From contig OY804589.1 in the NCBI GenBank assembly GCA_963680875.1, positions 20,976,413 through 21,040,412 of the forward strand: DNA of 64,000 nt, given 5' to 3'. The first letter of the stretch is position 1; every line of letters begins with the position of its first letter. The notes under the pieces are model-generated. The model worked only from the letters and a program-made list of their open reading frames with translations. It was not told the origin of the DNA and made no database searches. Source of the stretch: Bathymodiolus brooksi. Its lineage: Eukaryota > Mollusca > Bivalvia > Mytilida > Modiolidae. The position numbers were made by a program, and so were the translations under genes. This document shows, piece by piece, positions 11,640 through 22,925 of the stretch.

Positions 11640-12095
11640 AAAATGAAACGGAATATATACAAAAGCAATCTATTACATGAGCTTGAAACACTTAATGAAG
11701 ATAACCCAAACATGTACTGGAAAATGATTATGAATTACAAGAAAAACAGACAGATTCTGATAATAATAATTGTATTTCCCCCACCATATGGTTGAAACAT
11801 TTTCAGAGATTAAATGAGGGGAAGGAACATTTTAAGTCTAGAATAAAAGATTTCGAAGATAAACTTAAAATATTGGAAGGCACAAACTGTTTTAATGAGC
11901 TTGACTTCCCAATATCTTTGGACGAGATTGCAATTTCAAAATTTAAACTGAACAAATCTCCTGGCTTGGATAATGTTACAAACAGCATGATCAAACGTAG
12001 TCAATCTACACTCTTAAAATGTTTTAGAAAAATATTTTATTCTTCTTTGAGCTTAGGAATATATCCAGAAGCCTGGGCAGAGGGCTATATAACAC
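11640..12095 (+). pseudogene. N-terminal reverse transcriptase part of the split LINE
   Basis: The frames give NIYKSNLLHELETLNEDNP and, from 11792, the start of reverse transcriptase: ISKFKLNKSPGLDNVTNSM and YPEAWAEGYITPL. K-S-P-G-x-D is the standard LINE motif. The frame runs straight to the transposon insertion point at 12095. Confidence 0.8.
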
Positions 12096-13096
12096 CACTG
12101 TCGTCAAAGAGCTCCGGTCGGAAATGCTCTGTCATCTTCCGGTACAAGTCAAATAGGCATGTTTGACATACAGGCGACGACAAAAAGTAAGTATTATGAT
12201 CATATAGTATTATTATATCTTGAATCCAGAAGATGTCGTTATCGGTCCATTATTTTTGCTTGTTTTTACCTATATATTACTGTAGTTATCTTTATCGATT
12301 ACTCAGATATAGATAAAATGATGGACATAAACAATGAAAAATGCTAATAATGAGATTGAAATCATCAAATAAAGCTATAAAAAGTAGTTTATATATGTAA
12401 TTAAAGTACACAAACCCTTTGTAATGATTATATACAGGATAATTTGCACTGGCGTGCTACCATGAACAGTTTTAGACTTGCTACAGTGAAAAACAATGAT
12501 TATTTAGGTATATTCGTTCCGGCTCTGTCAGCCACTACTTTCCGGTTGGGTCGCAAAAATTGTGTTTAAGTAGAACCGGTTTTGTCTATGTAAAAAATAT
12601 AAAGAATAGCGAAAACAGCTCAATATCACAATTATGTTTCTTTCTGTAATTTATTTAAGGTTCATTATAACACTTGTCAAGGGTATGTTCGACTTGCAAA
12701 TTGATGAAAAGAAAAAAAAAAAATGTCTTCAATGAATAAAAGTTGTGAAAAAAAACAACAACAGCACATATTAAAAATATTTTACATGTGGATGTTTTGT
12801 ATAACATTAAAGGGAAGAAATACAAAACGGTTTGTGCAGAATTGGCATTCGCCAAGTCACCTTCGACAGAATGGTCATGATTTTGTATAGAACTTTTAAT
12901 TATTTTTCTTTATTTGCTATGCAGTTGAATTATTGCAATATTCAAAGAGTGTTTGATCAAAGGTAGGAACTCTCATTGTTTATATAGATATCAAGTAACT
13001 CTTATTGTTTTGGATTCATTTTTGTTTTCAAATAATATATTGAAGGACAATAAAAAATATTTGATTAAAAAAATTAATAAAAATTAAATAAAAATA

Positions 13097-13317
13097 GGGA
13101 ACCGCATCGGTAGAGTAATGGTTAGCTTGCTCGCCTCGAGTGCGATATATTGTGGGTACGAGCCGTGGTCTTGTCAAACAAAAGACTATAAAATTGGTAT
13201 TTGTTGCTTCTCCTCTAAGAACGCAGCATTAAGGAGAAATAGCAGAGACTGGTTAACTCGAAATCAGAATAATGTGTCCGAGTGGAGCGACATATCTACC
13301 CAATAACTGTTATTAGC
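13097..13317 (+). mobile_element. SINE family B, copy inside the DNA transposon
   Basis: The head TAGAGTAATGGTTAGCTTGC and a degraded B box (GTGGGTACGAGCC) are followed by CAAACAAAAGACTATAAAA and GTGTCCGAGTGGAGCGACAT, shared with the other family B copies. Confidence 0.75.
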
Positions 13318-13800
13318 TCATCTTGCCAAAGACAATGTGAGCTTTTACCATCACTTAGCGCCCGTCGTCCGTCGTCTTTCGCCCATTAACTATTCACATT
13401 TTAATCTTATCCTCTGAAACGCCTCAATCAAATGAAGTGGAGCTTAGTAGGAAGCAACAAGCGTTCTTGTTTCTAATTGGTCGATTTTATCAAATCTTCT
13501 CCTCTCAAACTGCTTAGCCAAATGAATATGGGTAATAACAAAATTACCGAACTCCACTGCAATCTTCCAAAGGGAAAGTCAAAACTCATAAGTATATAAA
13601 CAGACAAAATCTGTACACATTATTTCACTAAAGCTAGATACAATAAAAACCGAAACTTGGTAGGAAGCAACTATGGAAGGTCTTCTATAAAGATTGCTCA
13701 TTTCATCCCGATCCGTTGACAAACATGGTCGCCACAGACTCCTCAACGGCTATTATACTGATAGGATTCATCTGTAAAAAAAATTTAATGTATAGCAGAT
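13318..13800 (+). repeat. Dispersed bivalve-type repeat (AGCTCATCTTG...CCGTCGTCCGTCGTC)
   Basis: It opens with AGCTCATCTTGCCAAAGAC and CCGTCGTCCGTCGTC, then contains TCTTCTCCTCTCAAACTGC, wording I recognise from abundant repeats in bivalve genomes. It is split by the R1 fragment at 13530 and resumes near 13645 with CGAAACTTGGTAGGAAGC. The end is approximate. Confidence 0.55.
13530..13613 (+). repeat. Dispersed repeat R1, copy 3 (truncated)
   Basis: GGGTAATAACAAAATTACCG starts the copy, which follows the consensus only to ACAGACAAAATC, about 84 bp. Confidence 0.75.
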
Positions 13801-15670
13801 ACTAATAAGTGAATGTTGAATGGAAAGATACACAAACATCTGTATGGCGCTCACAATATAATATAAATGTAGCAATCAAATTGTCTGAAGCTTATGCAAA
13901 TAAAAGGAGGATAATCGCAAGATTGAAACATAAGATGTTTTAATAGTATTTCTTCGCTGCCCAGTTAATGTAATTTTTTCATCCTGCACTTGTTCTATTC
14001 GAGTAATCACATTGCATTGACCAGATATTTTTTTGCTATACATTTGTATTTGGTTTCTGACCAAGATATCTTTTTCTGGTACTTGATTCATGTTGAGCGA
14101 CGGTAAGAAACAGTAACAGGATTTATGCTTATAAACTTATAAGCGCGGACTTCACAGAGGACACAATCAAAAACGATAAGAACAACACTTGTTTCTGCTC
14201 TTTTTAGACAATTTGACAGTTTCTTTGGGGCGATAGATACAATATACGTACATTGTCGGAAAATATATAATTCATTTCCACTTGCTGCGAAATAGGTAAG
14301 AAAAACTCGTCAAAACTCGTCTATATAAATTTTATATTTTCGACAATGTATATATATATTGTCTATTTTTTTCTCTCCCTCGTTTCACTCCTCAGAAAAT
14401 ATTGTTTAATTAACTAAAATAACGTAATATAAATAAGACTCGAGACAATGTAGGATAGTGCCTTCGTTACAAGATCGCATAGCATTTATTATAAATATAT
14501 ATCAACATAACAAATTCATTGAGTCTGTCATTTCTATTTCCCCCCCGAAAAAAAATGCAAAATATATACGAGTGATTGAAATTATTTTGGCATTAATATT
14601 GGTGGATGGGCGGGTGTCTATAACATCCAAAGAGCGAACTTTTGTCGTATTACAACTTGTAACGAACGTTGCATTAATCGAGTACACCTAACATTTTCTT
14701 TGTATACAAACTGCCAAAATCGTCCGTGCGGAAAGGAATTCAATACTACAGCCTTTGTTAATTTGCTTATCTGTAATGTTAATGTAAACATTATACTGTG
14801 AAGAAACTTAAATATCGTATCCATGAAGTTATTTCCACAGAGTGACTTACTTCGTTATCAACGAGTATAAAATCAAAATATTACCTTATAAAAAAAATCT
14901 CCCACTACTCAATCGATGCGGCTGGACAGCTACTTAAAGTGAGTGTAGCGTATTGAGCACCAACCGTGATGTCAGTGCCACAAAAAGCATAAAAAAAATC
15001 AAGTGTTCGCGACAGTAGCAATTTAACATAGAAATAACGATTTGTTTTATTGTACAAAGTAGCTGAAATTAGCAGCCATGGCAAATATTCATACTATTGA
15101 TCAGTATTTATCGCCTTTGAGATATTTCCTAATCATAACTATCGTTAAACTGCAATATAATGCTCAATAACAATAAGATCAGTGGTATTTACATACTGAC
15201 AAACCCGGCTATTTTTAAATGACCCAACCGGTTTGTATACATGTTTACATTTTGACCAATCCGGATTTCAAAAACATCTGTTGACATCATGTTTTAGGGT
15301 ATAACTAGTTACTAATTGACTTTTCATCAACAAAATAGTATTTTTAAGTAAAATCAATCATTCATCAATATTTTTTTCTTTTTGGGCAACATTTAATTCA
15401 TTCGTAAATGCAAGATATAGCGATATTTCAGTTGATTGTAATGATTTTGAAGCCGGATTCCTTATAAATTATAGAAAAATCTAATTTTACACTGCAAAAA
15501 TAAATGATATTTGGACAAAAAATGAAATTAATAATAATAACAATCATAAAGCATCATAATTCAAAACATTATATACACAGTATATTCATAAATACTTACG
15601 ATAATTATCTGTGTCTTCTTTAAAAATACCGCTTTAAAATATCCCGGATGTTGACCAAGCATTTTCGATC
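13801..15670. other. Transposon interior, nothing recognised
   Basis: No transposase motif or convincing ORF was found on either strand. Short inverted words (ACAATATACGTACATTGTCG / CGACAATGTATATATATATT) occur around 14240-14360. Confidence 0.45.
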
Positions 15671-15690
15671 GGAGCTCTTTGACGACAGTG

Positions 15691-17430
15691 AACACCTCTT
15701 TATAAAACAAATGATATTTCGGATCCAAGTAACTACCGGGGACTAACTATTACAAGTTCCATTGGTAAATTATTTAATCATGTTTTAAATGCACGACTTG
15801 ATAAATTCTTAATTAAGTACAACGTTATAGACAAGTGTCAAATTGGATTTAGAAAGAAAGCCAGAACTTCTGATCACATGTTTGTTCTGAAGACCATCAT
15901 TGATGAGTATTGTGTAGCAGGCAATACAAAGTTATATTCCTGTTTTGTTGATTTCCAGAAGGCATACGATACTGTAATTCACACTGGTATCAAACTGAAA
16001 CTTTTAGATATTAGTGTTGGATCTCTTTTTCATAACATTATTAAAACATGTATTCAGTGAGTAAATCATCTATAAAGGTTAACAATGAAATTTCTGATCG
16101 TTTTCTTCTTAAAATATGTGTTAAACAGGGTGTAATCTGAACCCCAATCTCTTTAAAAATTTTATTAATGACCTACCAAAATATTTACAGTCTTCCGGTG
16201 ATGCATTATTACTAAATGATAGACCAGTGAACTGTCTGATGTATGCTGATGACATAGTTATTGTTATCGACATCTCCTCCAGAACAAACTAGATATTCTG
16301 AAGCAATACTGTAATGATTGGTGTTTAACAGTCAATACTAATAAAACCAAAGTATTAATTTTTAATAAGGTAGGCAAAAATATCAAACACACCTTTAAGT
16401 TCAATGATACCCAACTTGAATGTGTGAATCGATACATCAGGGTTCTTTTATTTTGCACAGGACGAACTTTACAAAAAAACATTAAAAGCCTACTTTAAAT
16501 TCTCAAAAGACCTATTGTCACTGAATCCAACAATCAAGACAAATATGCATGTTGTCGATCATACTATTAAACCAATTCTCTTGTATGACTGTGAAGTGTG
16601 GGGCATGTTTAATCCATTCATCTCTAAGCTTAGGAACACTTTATTGAACATTAGTAGATTTTTTGACAAGCTTCCTGCCGACAAACTGCATCAAATTTCT
16701 GTAAATATATACCTGTGTTCACTCAAAAACAAGCAATGCAGCTGTGCTGTCAGATTTGGGTAGATTCCCCATATATTTCAACATAGTCAAAGCCCTAGTT
16801 AAATATTATTGCAGACTAAAAAACATTCAGTCAGATTTTCCAGTTGTACATGATGCTTCTGATGAATCTAAGATCATGTCACATTCAAATAAACCCTCAT
16901 GGTATGCCTCTATAAATTACATATTCAAAATAATCAAGACCTATAAGTCAGGGAACAATGACAACGTGAATGCTGGTGGTAAATTGGTACAACATTATTT
17001 TTTACATGAGTGGAAACATAATTTACAGGCACAAGCTAATGGTAAATTATGCTCTTATGTTCTTTTCAAAAGTAATTTTGGGTGTGAACAAATATTTGTC
17101 TGTAATAAATAACATTGAAATTAGGAAACACTTTACAAGACTTCGTTTATCAGTAAATTCTCTAAAGATTGAGAAAGGTAGGCATCAGGGTATTCCTCGG
17201 CATAACAGAAACATGTCCCAGATGCTCAAGCAATGAAGTTGAAGATGAATTACATTTTCTTCTACTTGCAGTGCTTTACATAATGAGAGAGAAAGTTTGA
17301 TCCAATGCATTACTGATAACTGTATAAATTTCATAAAATTAACTAATAAGGATACATTTATTTGGCTAATGAATAATGAAAAGAAGGATATCCTTGTTAC
17401 TTTATGTAGTTATAAAAAAAATAATGAAAG
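15691..17430 (+). pseudogene. C-terminal reverse transcriptase part of the split LINE
   Basis: Frames give KCQIGFRKKARTSDHM-type residues near 15835, FVDFQKAYDTV near 15945, and the catalytic MYADDIVIV near 16240. Later come NWYN- and EIRKHFTRLRLS-type residues and a C-terminal CSSNEVEDELHFLL segment near 17220, a zinc-ribbon-like end common in invertebrate LINEs. Many stops and frame changes are present. Confidence 0.8.
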
Positions 17431-17699
17431 ATGTGGTTAATTATTGTTCACTTTCACATATTGATTGTAGCATTGGGCATGTGCTGGAGGCTGTATCAGT
17501 TCCCATATAGTGTACATTGTAACTTGTATAATCTTTATACCTGAAACATCATAAATATACTAAACATGTAATTGTAACCACAAACAGGAGAATGCCCTTT
17601 TGCACCTGCCCTTGGTGACCGTTGCATCTGGGTAATGTATATTCTTACTTGCCCTTTTGCACCGGTCACAAGGAAGACTCATTATATAGATATATGTTT

Positions 17700-17861
17700 C
17701 TCCTTTGGGTTCCTTTTTTAAAATATATATGGTAATGCATATATATACATATATTTTTATATGTATGTGTATGTGTATGTATGAATGTATGTGTGTATGT
17801 ATGTGTATGTGTATGTATTGTGTATGTATTGTGTATGTATATGTATGTGTATATGTGTATT

Positions 17862-17904
<43 letters not shown>

Positions 17905-18125
17905 GTATGTATGTATATGTGTGTATGTATGTATATGTATATATATGTGTATGTGTGTGCATGCGTATGTGTATATGTATGTATGTAGATATGTATATGT
18001 GTATGTATATGTATGTGCATGTTTATATATGTATATATGTGTGTATATATGTATGTATGTGCATGTGTGTATGTATGTGTGTATATGTGTGTATATGCGT
18101 AAATGCATGTATATATATATTTAAA
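17700..18125. repeat. Long TATG/TGTATG/TA microsatellite
   Basis: About 420 bp of TATG, TGTATG and TA repeats, with a pure TA run around 17862-17897. Several long open frames on both strands (Tyr-Ile-His-Thr or Met-Cys-Val-Tyr rich) are produced only by the repeat. Confidence 0.95.
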
Positions 18126-18331
18126 TCTCTAATCCATTTTCCAAACGTTTCAACTGGAATTACAGTTTTCATCAGTGGAATTTATTTTGGAATGATTACA
18201 TGATAACAAATTTTACATTGCATAGTGACGTGATGTTACAATATTATGACTCGATTTTCCCGGAAAAAAGTCTCTTTCAGTGCCGATCTATTTTTTTATT
18301 AAGTCCTTGCGGTTCATATGTTTTTATTTTT

Positions 18332-18835
18332 TTAATCCAGAACGATTCTTTTACTTCTCTTCAGAATTACATCTCCGTTGACTCGTTCAATGCCTATGAC
18401 TTTATATTTGTCCACAGTATGATTATTGTTACAAGAATGATTTGCCACAGGATCTTTTGTTTTCTTAGTTCGAATTTTCGAAAAATTTAACAGCATTCGT
18501 TGGTAAAATGTGTCTCCTGTCTGACCAACGTAAATATTGTTATCACATTTTGTACAAAAAATACAATATATTACACTAGTTGTTGTACAGTTGATATCAA
18601 CATGAATGTTGTAGATTTTTCCCTCGTTGTCTTTAACTTTTGACGATTCTATTAAATGTTTGCAGAGTGTGCAATTTTTCCCACATTTTTTACATCCGTT
18701 TTCTCTGTTATAAAACTGTATACTGTGTTTGCTGTGTACTAGTATATCTTTGAAGTCTTTATTTCGTTTATATGAAACAATTAGAAGTTCTTTAAAGACG
18801 TTTTCCATTCTTTCTGATTTGTGTAAAGTTTTCAT
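18332..18835 (-). pseudogene. GIY-YIG endonuclease domain of the PLE
   Basis: The frame has a cysteine-rich CKKCGKNCTLCKHL stretch, then TTSVIYCIFCTKCDNNIYVG and QTGDTFYQR. The GIY-YIG core is represented by VIYCI and NIYVGQTGD, followed by an R and an N-H that fit the catalytic helix. The nuclease would nick DNA to prime integration. It starts at an internal Met of the broken polyprotein. Confidence 0.85.
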
Positions 18836-19209
18836 ATTTTCCTTAGAATTGCGTGAATATCGGGAGGGCTTTGGATTATGTTAAAACTAGCGGTACTCGA
18901 TTGTTTCGCTTTTTAGGATTGTACTGCAGAAGATTTTCTCTTTTTAGCATGTACATTTTTTTAATTGATTTTCAATAGAACCTTTGGAATATCCTCGTTT
19001 TATTAGCTGGTCCTTTATATCCTCACGCCCAGTGTTATAGTCCGTTTCTTCTGAGCATATTCGTTTTACTCTGATTCCTATCGAATTGCATTTTTAACTG
19101 TATGTGGGTGGCTTGAACTAGCATGCAAATACATATGTTTATAGGTATCTTTGCAATAAAGGTCGGTCTTGAAATAACCTTCGCTAATGGAAACGCTTAC
19201 GTCTAAAAA

Positions 19210-19909
19210 TCAAATTTCTTTTTCCGAATATTTTAATTCTGTTTGAATTCTTGGGTGAAGTGAATTTGCTAATTTATGAAATTGTTGTAGTTTTTCTAAT
19301 CCATGATGACAAATTCCCCAAATATCATCAACATATCTCCAATAATGGGATGGTAAATATTTACTTTTTAAATATAACTCCTGTTCCCAGTTCCCTAAAT
19401 AAGTGCAGTCATAATTCATTGCCAGATGGGAGCCAATAGCTGTGCCATCAGTTTGCAAAGAATGTTTGTTATCAAATCTAAGATTATTGTTTTCAAGTAC
19501 AAGATCCATCATTTCCAGTACGGAGTCTGTTGATATTGTTTTGGTTATTTTCGAATGCAGTTTTACATGCAGATTTTGCTTCTATTCGCCGGACACTCAG
19601 ATATAATACCTTGGCGTCTAGACAGAACATTATTGTTTCGTTTGGTTGAGGTTGTGAAATGTTGTTAAGTTTTTGCAGAAAATATGTAGTGTCTTTGATG
19701 TATGTATTTAAATTTAGCACATTTTCCGACAGTTCCTGTTCAACTACTTTCGCCATTTTCTTCGTTGCGTGATTGCTGCCATTAATAATTGTTCTAAATG
19801 GATGGTTTTTCTTGTGGATTTTCGGGTTGTCTTGTACTTTTCCCGGCTGGGTGACTTTTGGTATCAAATAGTCTTTTAGATCTTTTGTAATAAGCTTTTG
19901 CTTATACAT
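19210..19909 (-). pseudogene. Reverse transcriptase domain of the PLE
   Basis: The upstream frame (19909-19493) has NPKIHKKNHPFRTIINGSN and a degraded F-D-V-x-S-L-F box (FCLDAKVLYLSV). The overlapping downstream frame (19512-19210) has GTAIGSHLAMNY and the catalytic YVDDIWGI. The K-I-H-K opening and G-T-A-I/M-G-S box are typical of Penelope-like reverse transcriptases. A frameshift lies near 19500. Confidence 0.8.
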
Positions 19910-20086
19910 CGCTTCAACCGATTTCTTAATTTTGTTTTCAATTTTTGTGGTTATATCTTTATCAATTTCAGTATAAGTATCGTTGTCTTTCAGTTCATTA
20001 TATCTTTAATTTTCAAAGTCATTTCGATTTAAAACAGCTATACCTGACGTTTTATCACTTGGTCGGATAACTATAGAAACATCGTA

Positions 20087-20290
20087 TCACAAACTGGACG
20101 CGACCGTTGGCTTGACTTATATATTCAAGAGTTGAGAGATGACATAATAAAAGGGCTAAAAGCAGATTTTAAAATGAACATAACAAAGCAAGAAGATAAA
20201 GCATTAAAGTAATTGCTATACGATGATTCTAAAGTTATCCGACCAAGTGATACAACATCAGGTATAGTTGTTTTAAATCGTGGTTATTAG
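20087..20290 (+). mobile_element. Fragment of a second PLE copy, head-to-head with the first
   Basis: The plus strand encodes LRDDIIKGLKADFKMNI and VIRPSDTTSGIVVLNRG. The minus strand of 20024-20086 encodes the matching VIRPSDKTSGIAVLNRND. The 20219-20280 and 20024-20086 arms therefore form an inverted repeat, and the two copies point away from each other. The plus copy ends abruptly at about 20290. Confidence 0.75.
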
Positions 20291-20379
20291 CCCTATAATA
20301 TGTCATGGAATGGGGTTTATATAAACGTTGATATCTTAATTTAGTGCGCACGACGCATTGCTGGAATAACATAACAGTG

Positions 20380-20735
20380 AGTGAGTGAGTGATTGTTGTT
20401 TAATGCAAAATCAACAATTGTTCAGCTATATCATGGTAGGAACAAGTTAATTTTCAATGAGATGATGATGAGGTCCGTTTTGTACTAGACCAACAAGCTG
20501 AATTGGATTTCTATAGTGCTAGCTCACTGACACAACAGTCCACGGATAGACATGTCGCTCCACTAGGACACATTATTCTGATTCCGAGCCAACCAGTTTT
20601 TGCTCTTTCTCCTTAATGCTGCGTGCTTTGCGGAGGAGCAACAAATACCCATTTTATTGTCTTTGTTTGACCCAACCGGGACTCGAACCCACGATCTACC
20701 GCACTCAAGCCGAGCACGCTACTCTCAAAGTCAAA
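20380..20735 (-). mobile_element. SINE family B, minus strand
   Basis: Reversed, it gives a tRNA-like head with B box TGGGTTCGAGTCCCGGTTGG, then CAAACAAAGACAATAAAA and GTGGAGCGACATGTCTATCC, and ends near a GTGAGTGAGTGATTGTTGTT stretch. Confidence 0.8.
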
Positions 20736-21717
20736 AGGTTGAAAAACAAAATAATAAAGCAAATTAGGGAGCAAGAATACCAACGTGCCTAAGCAATATT
20801 TACTTTGGTCTCCTATGACTGACAGGGGGTGGATCCTTTTGATAATACTTGTATTATTTAGGAACTATAAATGGCAATAATAAATATATAAACATACAAT
20901 ATTTTGATATATCATTTCATATTAATATTCAGGTATGTTTTCAATAAAAAATATAAAAGAATGCAATATTATTCATAGCATACGACAAATACTAGCACCA
21001 AACGAGATGATGTTTTATATTAATGAAGCAATCTTGATATAGAGAAACGCATATATTGATGTCATATTATACAGATATATAGACAAATAGCTGGCAATGA
21101 CATTGTTATCGCTTGAAACTACAGTACAGTCAGAGACATAGCGTGACAAATCACTGTGATATTCTTAGTGATACTGACCTATCTTTGGTTTGCTTAATCT
21201 ATTTACTTATATTAATATTCCTTTTGGGTGATAGTAAGTAACACTCTGCATGAAAGGACATTTTGAAAATATATAAATAGAACAAAAGATATATCCAAAT
21301 CACCAAGATGAGTGATACATCTATCACCGTGATCTATCATATACTATTTATATCTCGACTGGATGTCAAGACATGCAATCACTAACAATTGTATCTCAAT
21401 ATTACGGAAGTGTATTGGGGCCAAAAGTTTTATTTTTTATTTTTCATTTTTCAAAATGTCAACTTTAATCTTGGTAATTTGAACTGTATTAAGTAAAGAT
21501 TGCACGACAGTCGCATGATAGCCACCAAATATTCATGCATCGACCACATAGCTGACCCTGTACAAAACATTTCGACGTAATAACTGAAGTTCAAAATAGT
21601 GACAATGTGAAACACTTCCATGCAAATTATTATTTCTGGTATGTGCTATATAAAATATTTGAACCATTCAACATAAATTTTGCCATTTACAGTATGAAAT
21701 GTCATGGTTATTTTTAT
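20736..21717. other. No gene recognised
   Basis: AT-rich DNA without recognised coding sequence or a recognised repeat family. Confidence 0.4.
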
Positions 21718-21845
21718 TGTGCTTAACGCCACGTTCAACAATGTTTTAACTATATCGTAGTGGTCAGTGTTATTGGTGGAGGACACCGGATTATCCGGAG
21801 AAAACCACCGATCTGCTGCAAGTCACTGACAACCTTTATCATTTC
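21718..21845 (-). mobile_element. SINE family A, 3' part
   Basis: The sequence GTGCTTAACGCCACGTTCAA through GGAGAAAACCACCGATCTGC is the reversed tail and body of family A. Confidence 0.7.
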
Positions 21846-22079
21846 ATGTTGCATGAATTGTACTCTATTCCATTCAACAAATACATGTAATATAATGTTT
21901 ACATCAAAATATAAATATAAAATAAAATAATGTTCATGAAAAAGAAAGTCTTATACAATTTTAATTATAAATATATATTTCAAACATAAAACAATATCTA
22001 TATTGTTCCTATTATAAAATAACTATTCATAACAATATACACGAACAGATTACAATTGTAACTTACATTTCTATATTGT

Positions 22080-22215
22080 ATAAAAATGAATGGGAAAATA
22101 TTTAAATACTAAATAAATCGAGAATACCGAAGGGACAAGTAAAAATGGACAATCTATAGAAACTGACAACATAGGGGACGAAGACAAACAAAGCAAAAGC
22201 AGAACACAGTATGTG
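22080..22215 (-). repeat. Dispersed repeat family C, copy
   Basis: Reversed, it shares a characteristic T-rich text with copies at 27490, 29265, 37820 and 39760: GTGTTCTGCTTTTGCTTTG-type words, a ...TGTTGTCAGTTTCT segment, then CCCTTCGGTATTCTC. It gives hydrophobic-looking chance frames. Confidence 0.6.
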
Positions 22216-22309
22216 TAGGACACCACTATAGGCAAACAAGCACAAATAACGCAAACAATTAGGCAAAATAGCAATATATTATCATTATAGATTAGGCAAA
22301 TTAACTATA

Positions 22310-22465
22310 GGGTTAAGGTTATGGTGCTTAACGCCACTTTCAATAATATTTCAGCTATATCGTGGCTGTCAGTTTTATTGGTGGAGGAAACCGAGTACCC
22401 AGAGAAACCACCGACCTGCCGCAAGGTACTGACAAACTTAATCACATAATGTTGTATCGAGTACA
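22310..22465 (-). mobile_element. SINE family A, 3' part
   Basis: The reversed tail (GTGCTTAACGCCACTTTCAA) and body to GTTGTATCGAGTACACC are present. The tRNA-like head is missing. Confidence 0.75.
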
Positions 22466-22539
22466 CCAATTTAACTACATATCACTTATTTACTCTATCA
22501 AACTTTAGCTAATGCCCTGTAATTTGTCATTTTTGTTAT

Positions 22540-22925
22540 GAAGCTAATACTAAAAATATGGAAAAAATTCAAGAAAAAGCACTAAATGTTATATATAATG
22601 GAAACCACTCCACATATGAGAAACTTTTGACTATTTCAAAATCACCTTCTTTAAATTTTAGACGCATCAGTACAATAGATATTCAATCATTTAAATTATA
22701 AATAAGGAAAGACCTCAATATATACATTATCTTGTAGTTTTGTATAAAACTAAATATGATTTTAGTTACAGCAATACAGCACATATACCAACATTCAAGA
22801 CCACCCGGTATGGATTGAACTCTTTTAGATAGTATGCTTCAGCAGCTTGGAATGAGCTGTCAGACCACTTCAGGAAAGAAACATCGGTCAACCAATTTAA
22901 GGGTTTAATAAACTATTTAATGGCA
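22540..22925 (+). pseudogene. C-terminal fragment of a LINE polyprotein
   Basis: One frame reads NMEKIQEKALNVIYNGN, then STYEKLLTISKSPSLNFRR. Further frames give FSYSNTAHIPTF-type residues and SAWNELSDHFRKETSVNQF. This pattern (Q-x-K-A-L-R-x-I, R-R-I, W-N-x-L-P) is the tail of many CR1/Jockey-like LINEs. Stops interrupt it. Confidence 0.6.

Larger units (their letters stand above)
12096..15690. mobile_element. 3595-bp TIR DNA transposon inserted in the LINE
   Basis: The left end CACTGTCGTCAAAGAGCTCC (12096) and the right end, which reversed reads the same 20 bases (15671-15690), form terminal inverted repeats that continue imperfectly for about 48 bp. AACAC flanks the element at 12091-12095 and 15691-15695. 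Removing the element plus one AACAC rejoins the LINE reading frame exactly. Five-base duplications and ends starting CAC occur in the Transib/RAG-like group, while CACTG ends also occur in Chapaev-like elements. No transposase was recognised, so it is probably non-autonomous or eroded. It contains a SINE B, a bivalve-type repeat and an R1 fragment. Confidence 0.85.
10490..17430 (+). mobile_element. Non-LTR retrotransposon (LINE), split by a DNA transposon
   Basis: The element carries an apurinic-type endonuclease, a reverse transcriptase and a C-terminal cysteine motif, all on the plus strand and broken by stops and frameshifts. It is interrupted by a GGGAC-ended MITE (11351-11625) and by the 12096-15690 transposon. 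Coding sequence stopping at 12095 continues directly at 15696. The clade looks CR1/L2/Jockey-like, but I cannot assign it without a tree. The 3' end is approximate. Confidence 0.8.
18332..20086 (-). mobile_element. Penelope-like retroelement (PLE), 5'-truncated and decayed
   Basis: On the minus strand a reverse transcriptase (19909 to 19210) is followed by a GIY-YIG endonuclease (18835 to 18332), the domain order that defines Penelope-like elements. Between them, frames contain TDLYCKDTYKHMYLHASSSH, typical of the PLE linker. Frame breaks near 19500 and between 18835 and 19210 make it inactive. It faces a second, opposite-strand copy across 20087. Confidence 0.85.

Noticed and set aside
17560..18203. 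Several long open frames on both strands, rich in Tyr, Ile, His, Thr, Met, Cys and Val
   Set aside because: They lie entirely in the TATG/TA microsatellite and are produced by repeat translation.
22071..22274. Hydrophobic frame resembling a membrane protein
   Set aside because: The same text recurs at 27490, 29265, 37820 and 39760 as dispersed repeat family C, so it is not a gene.
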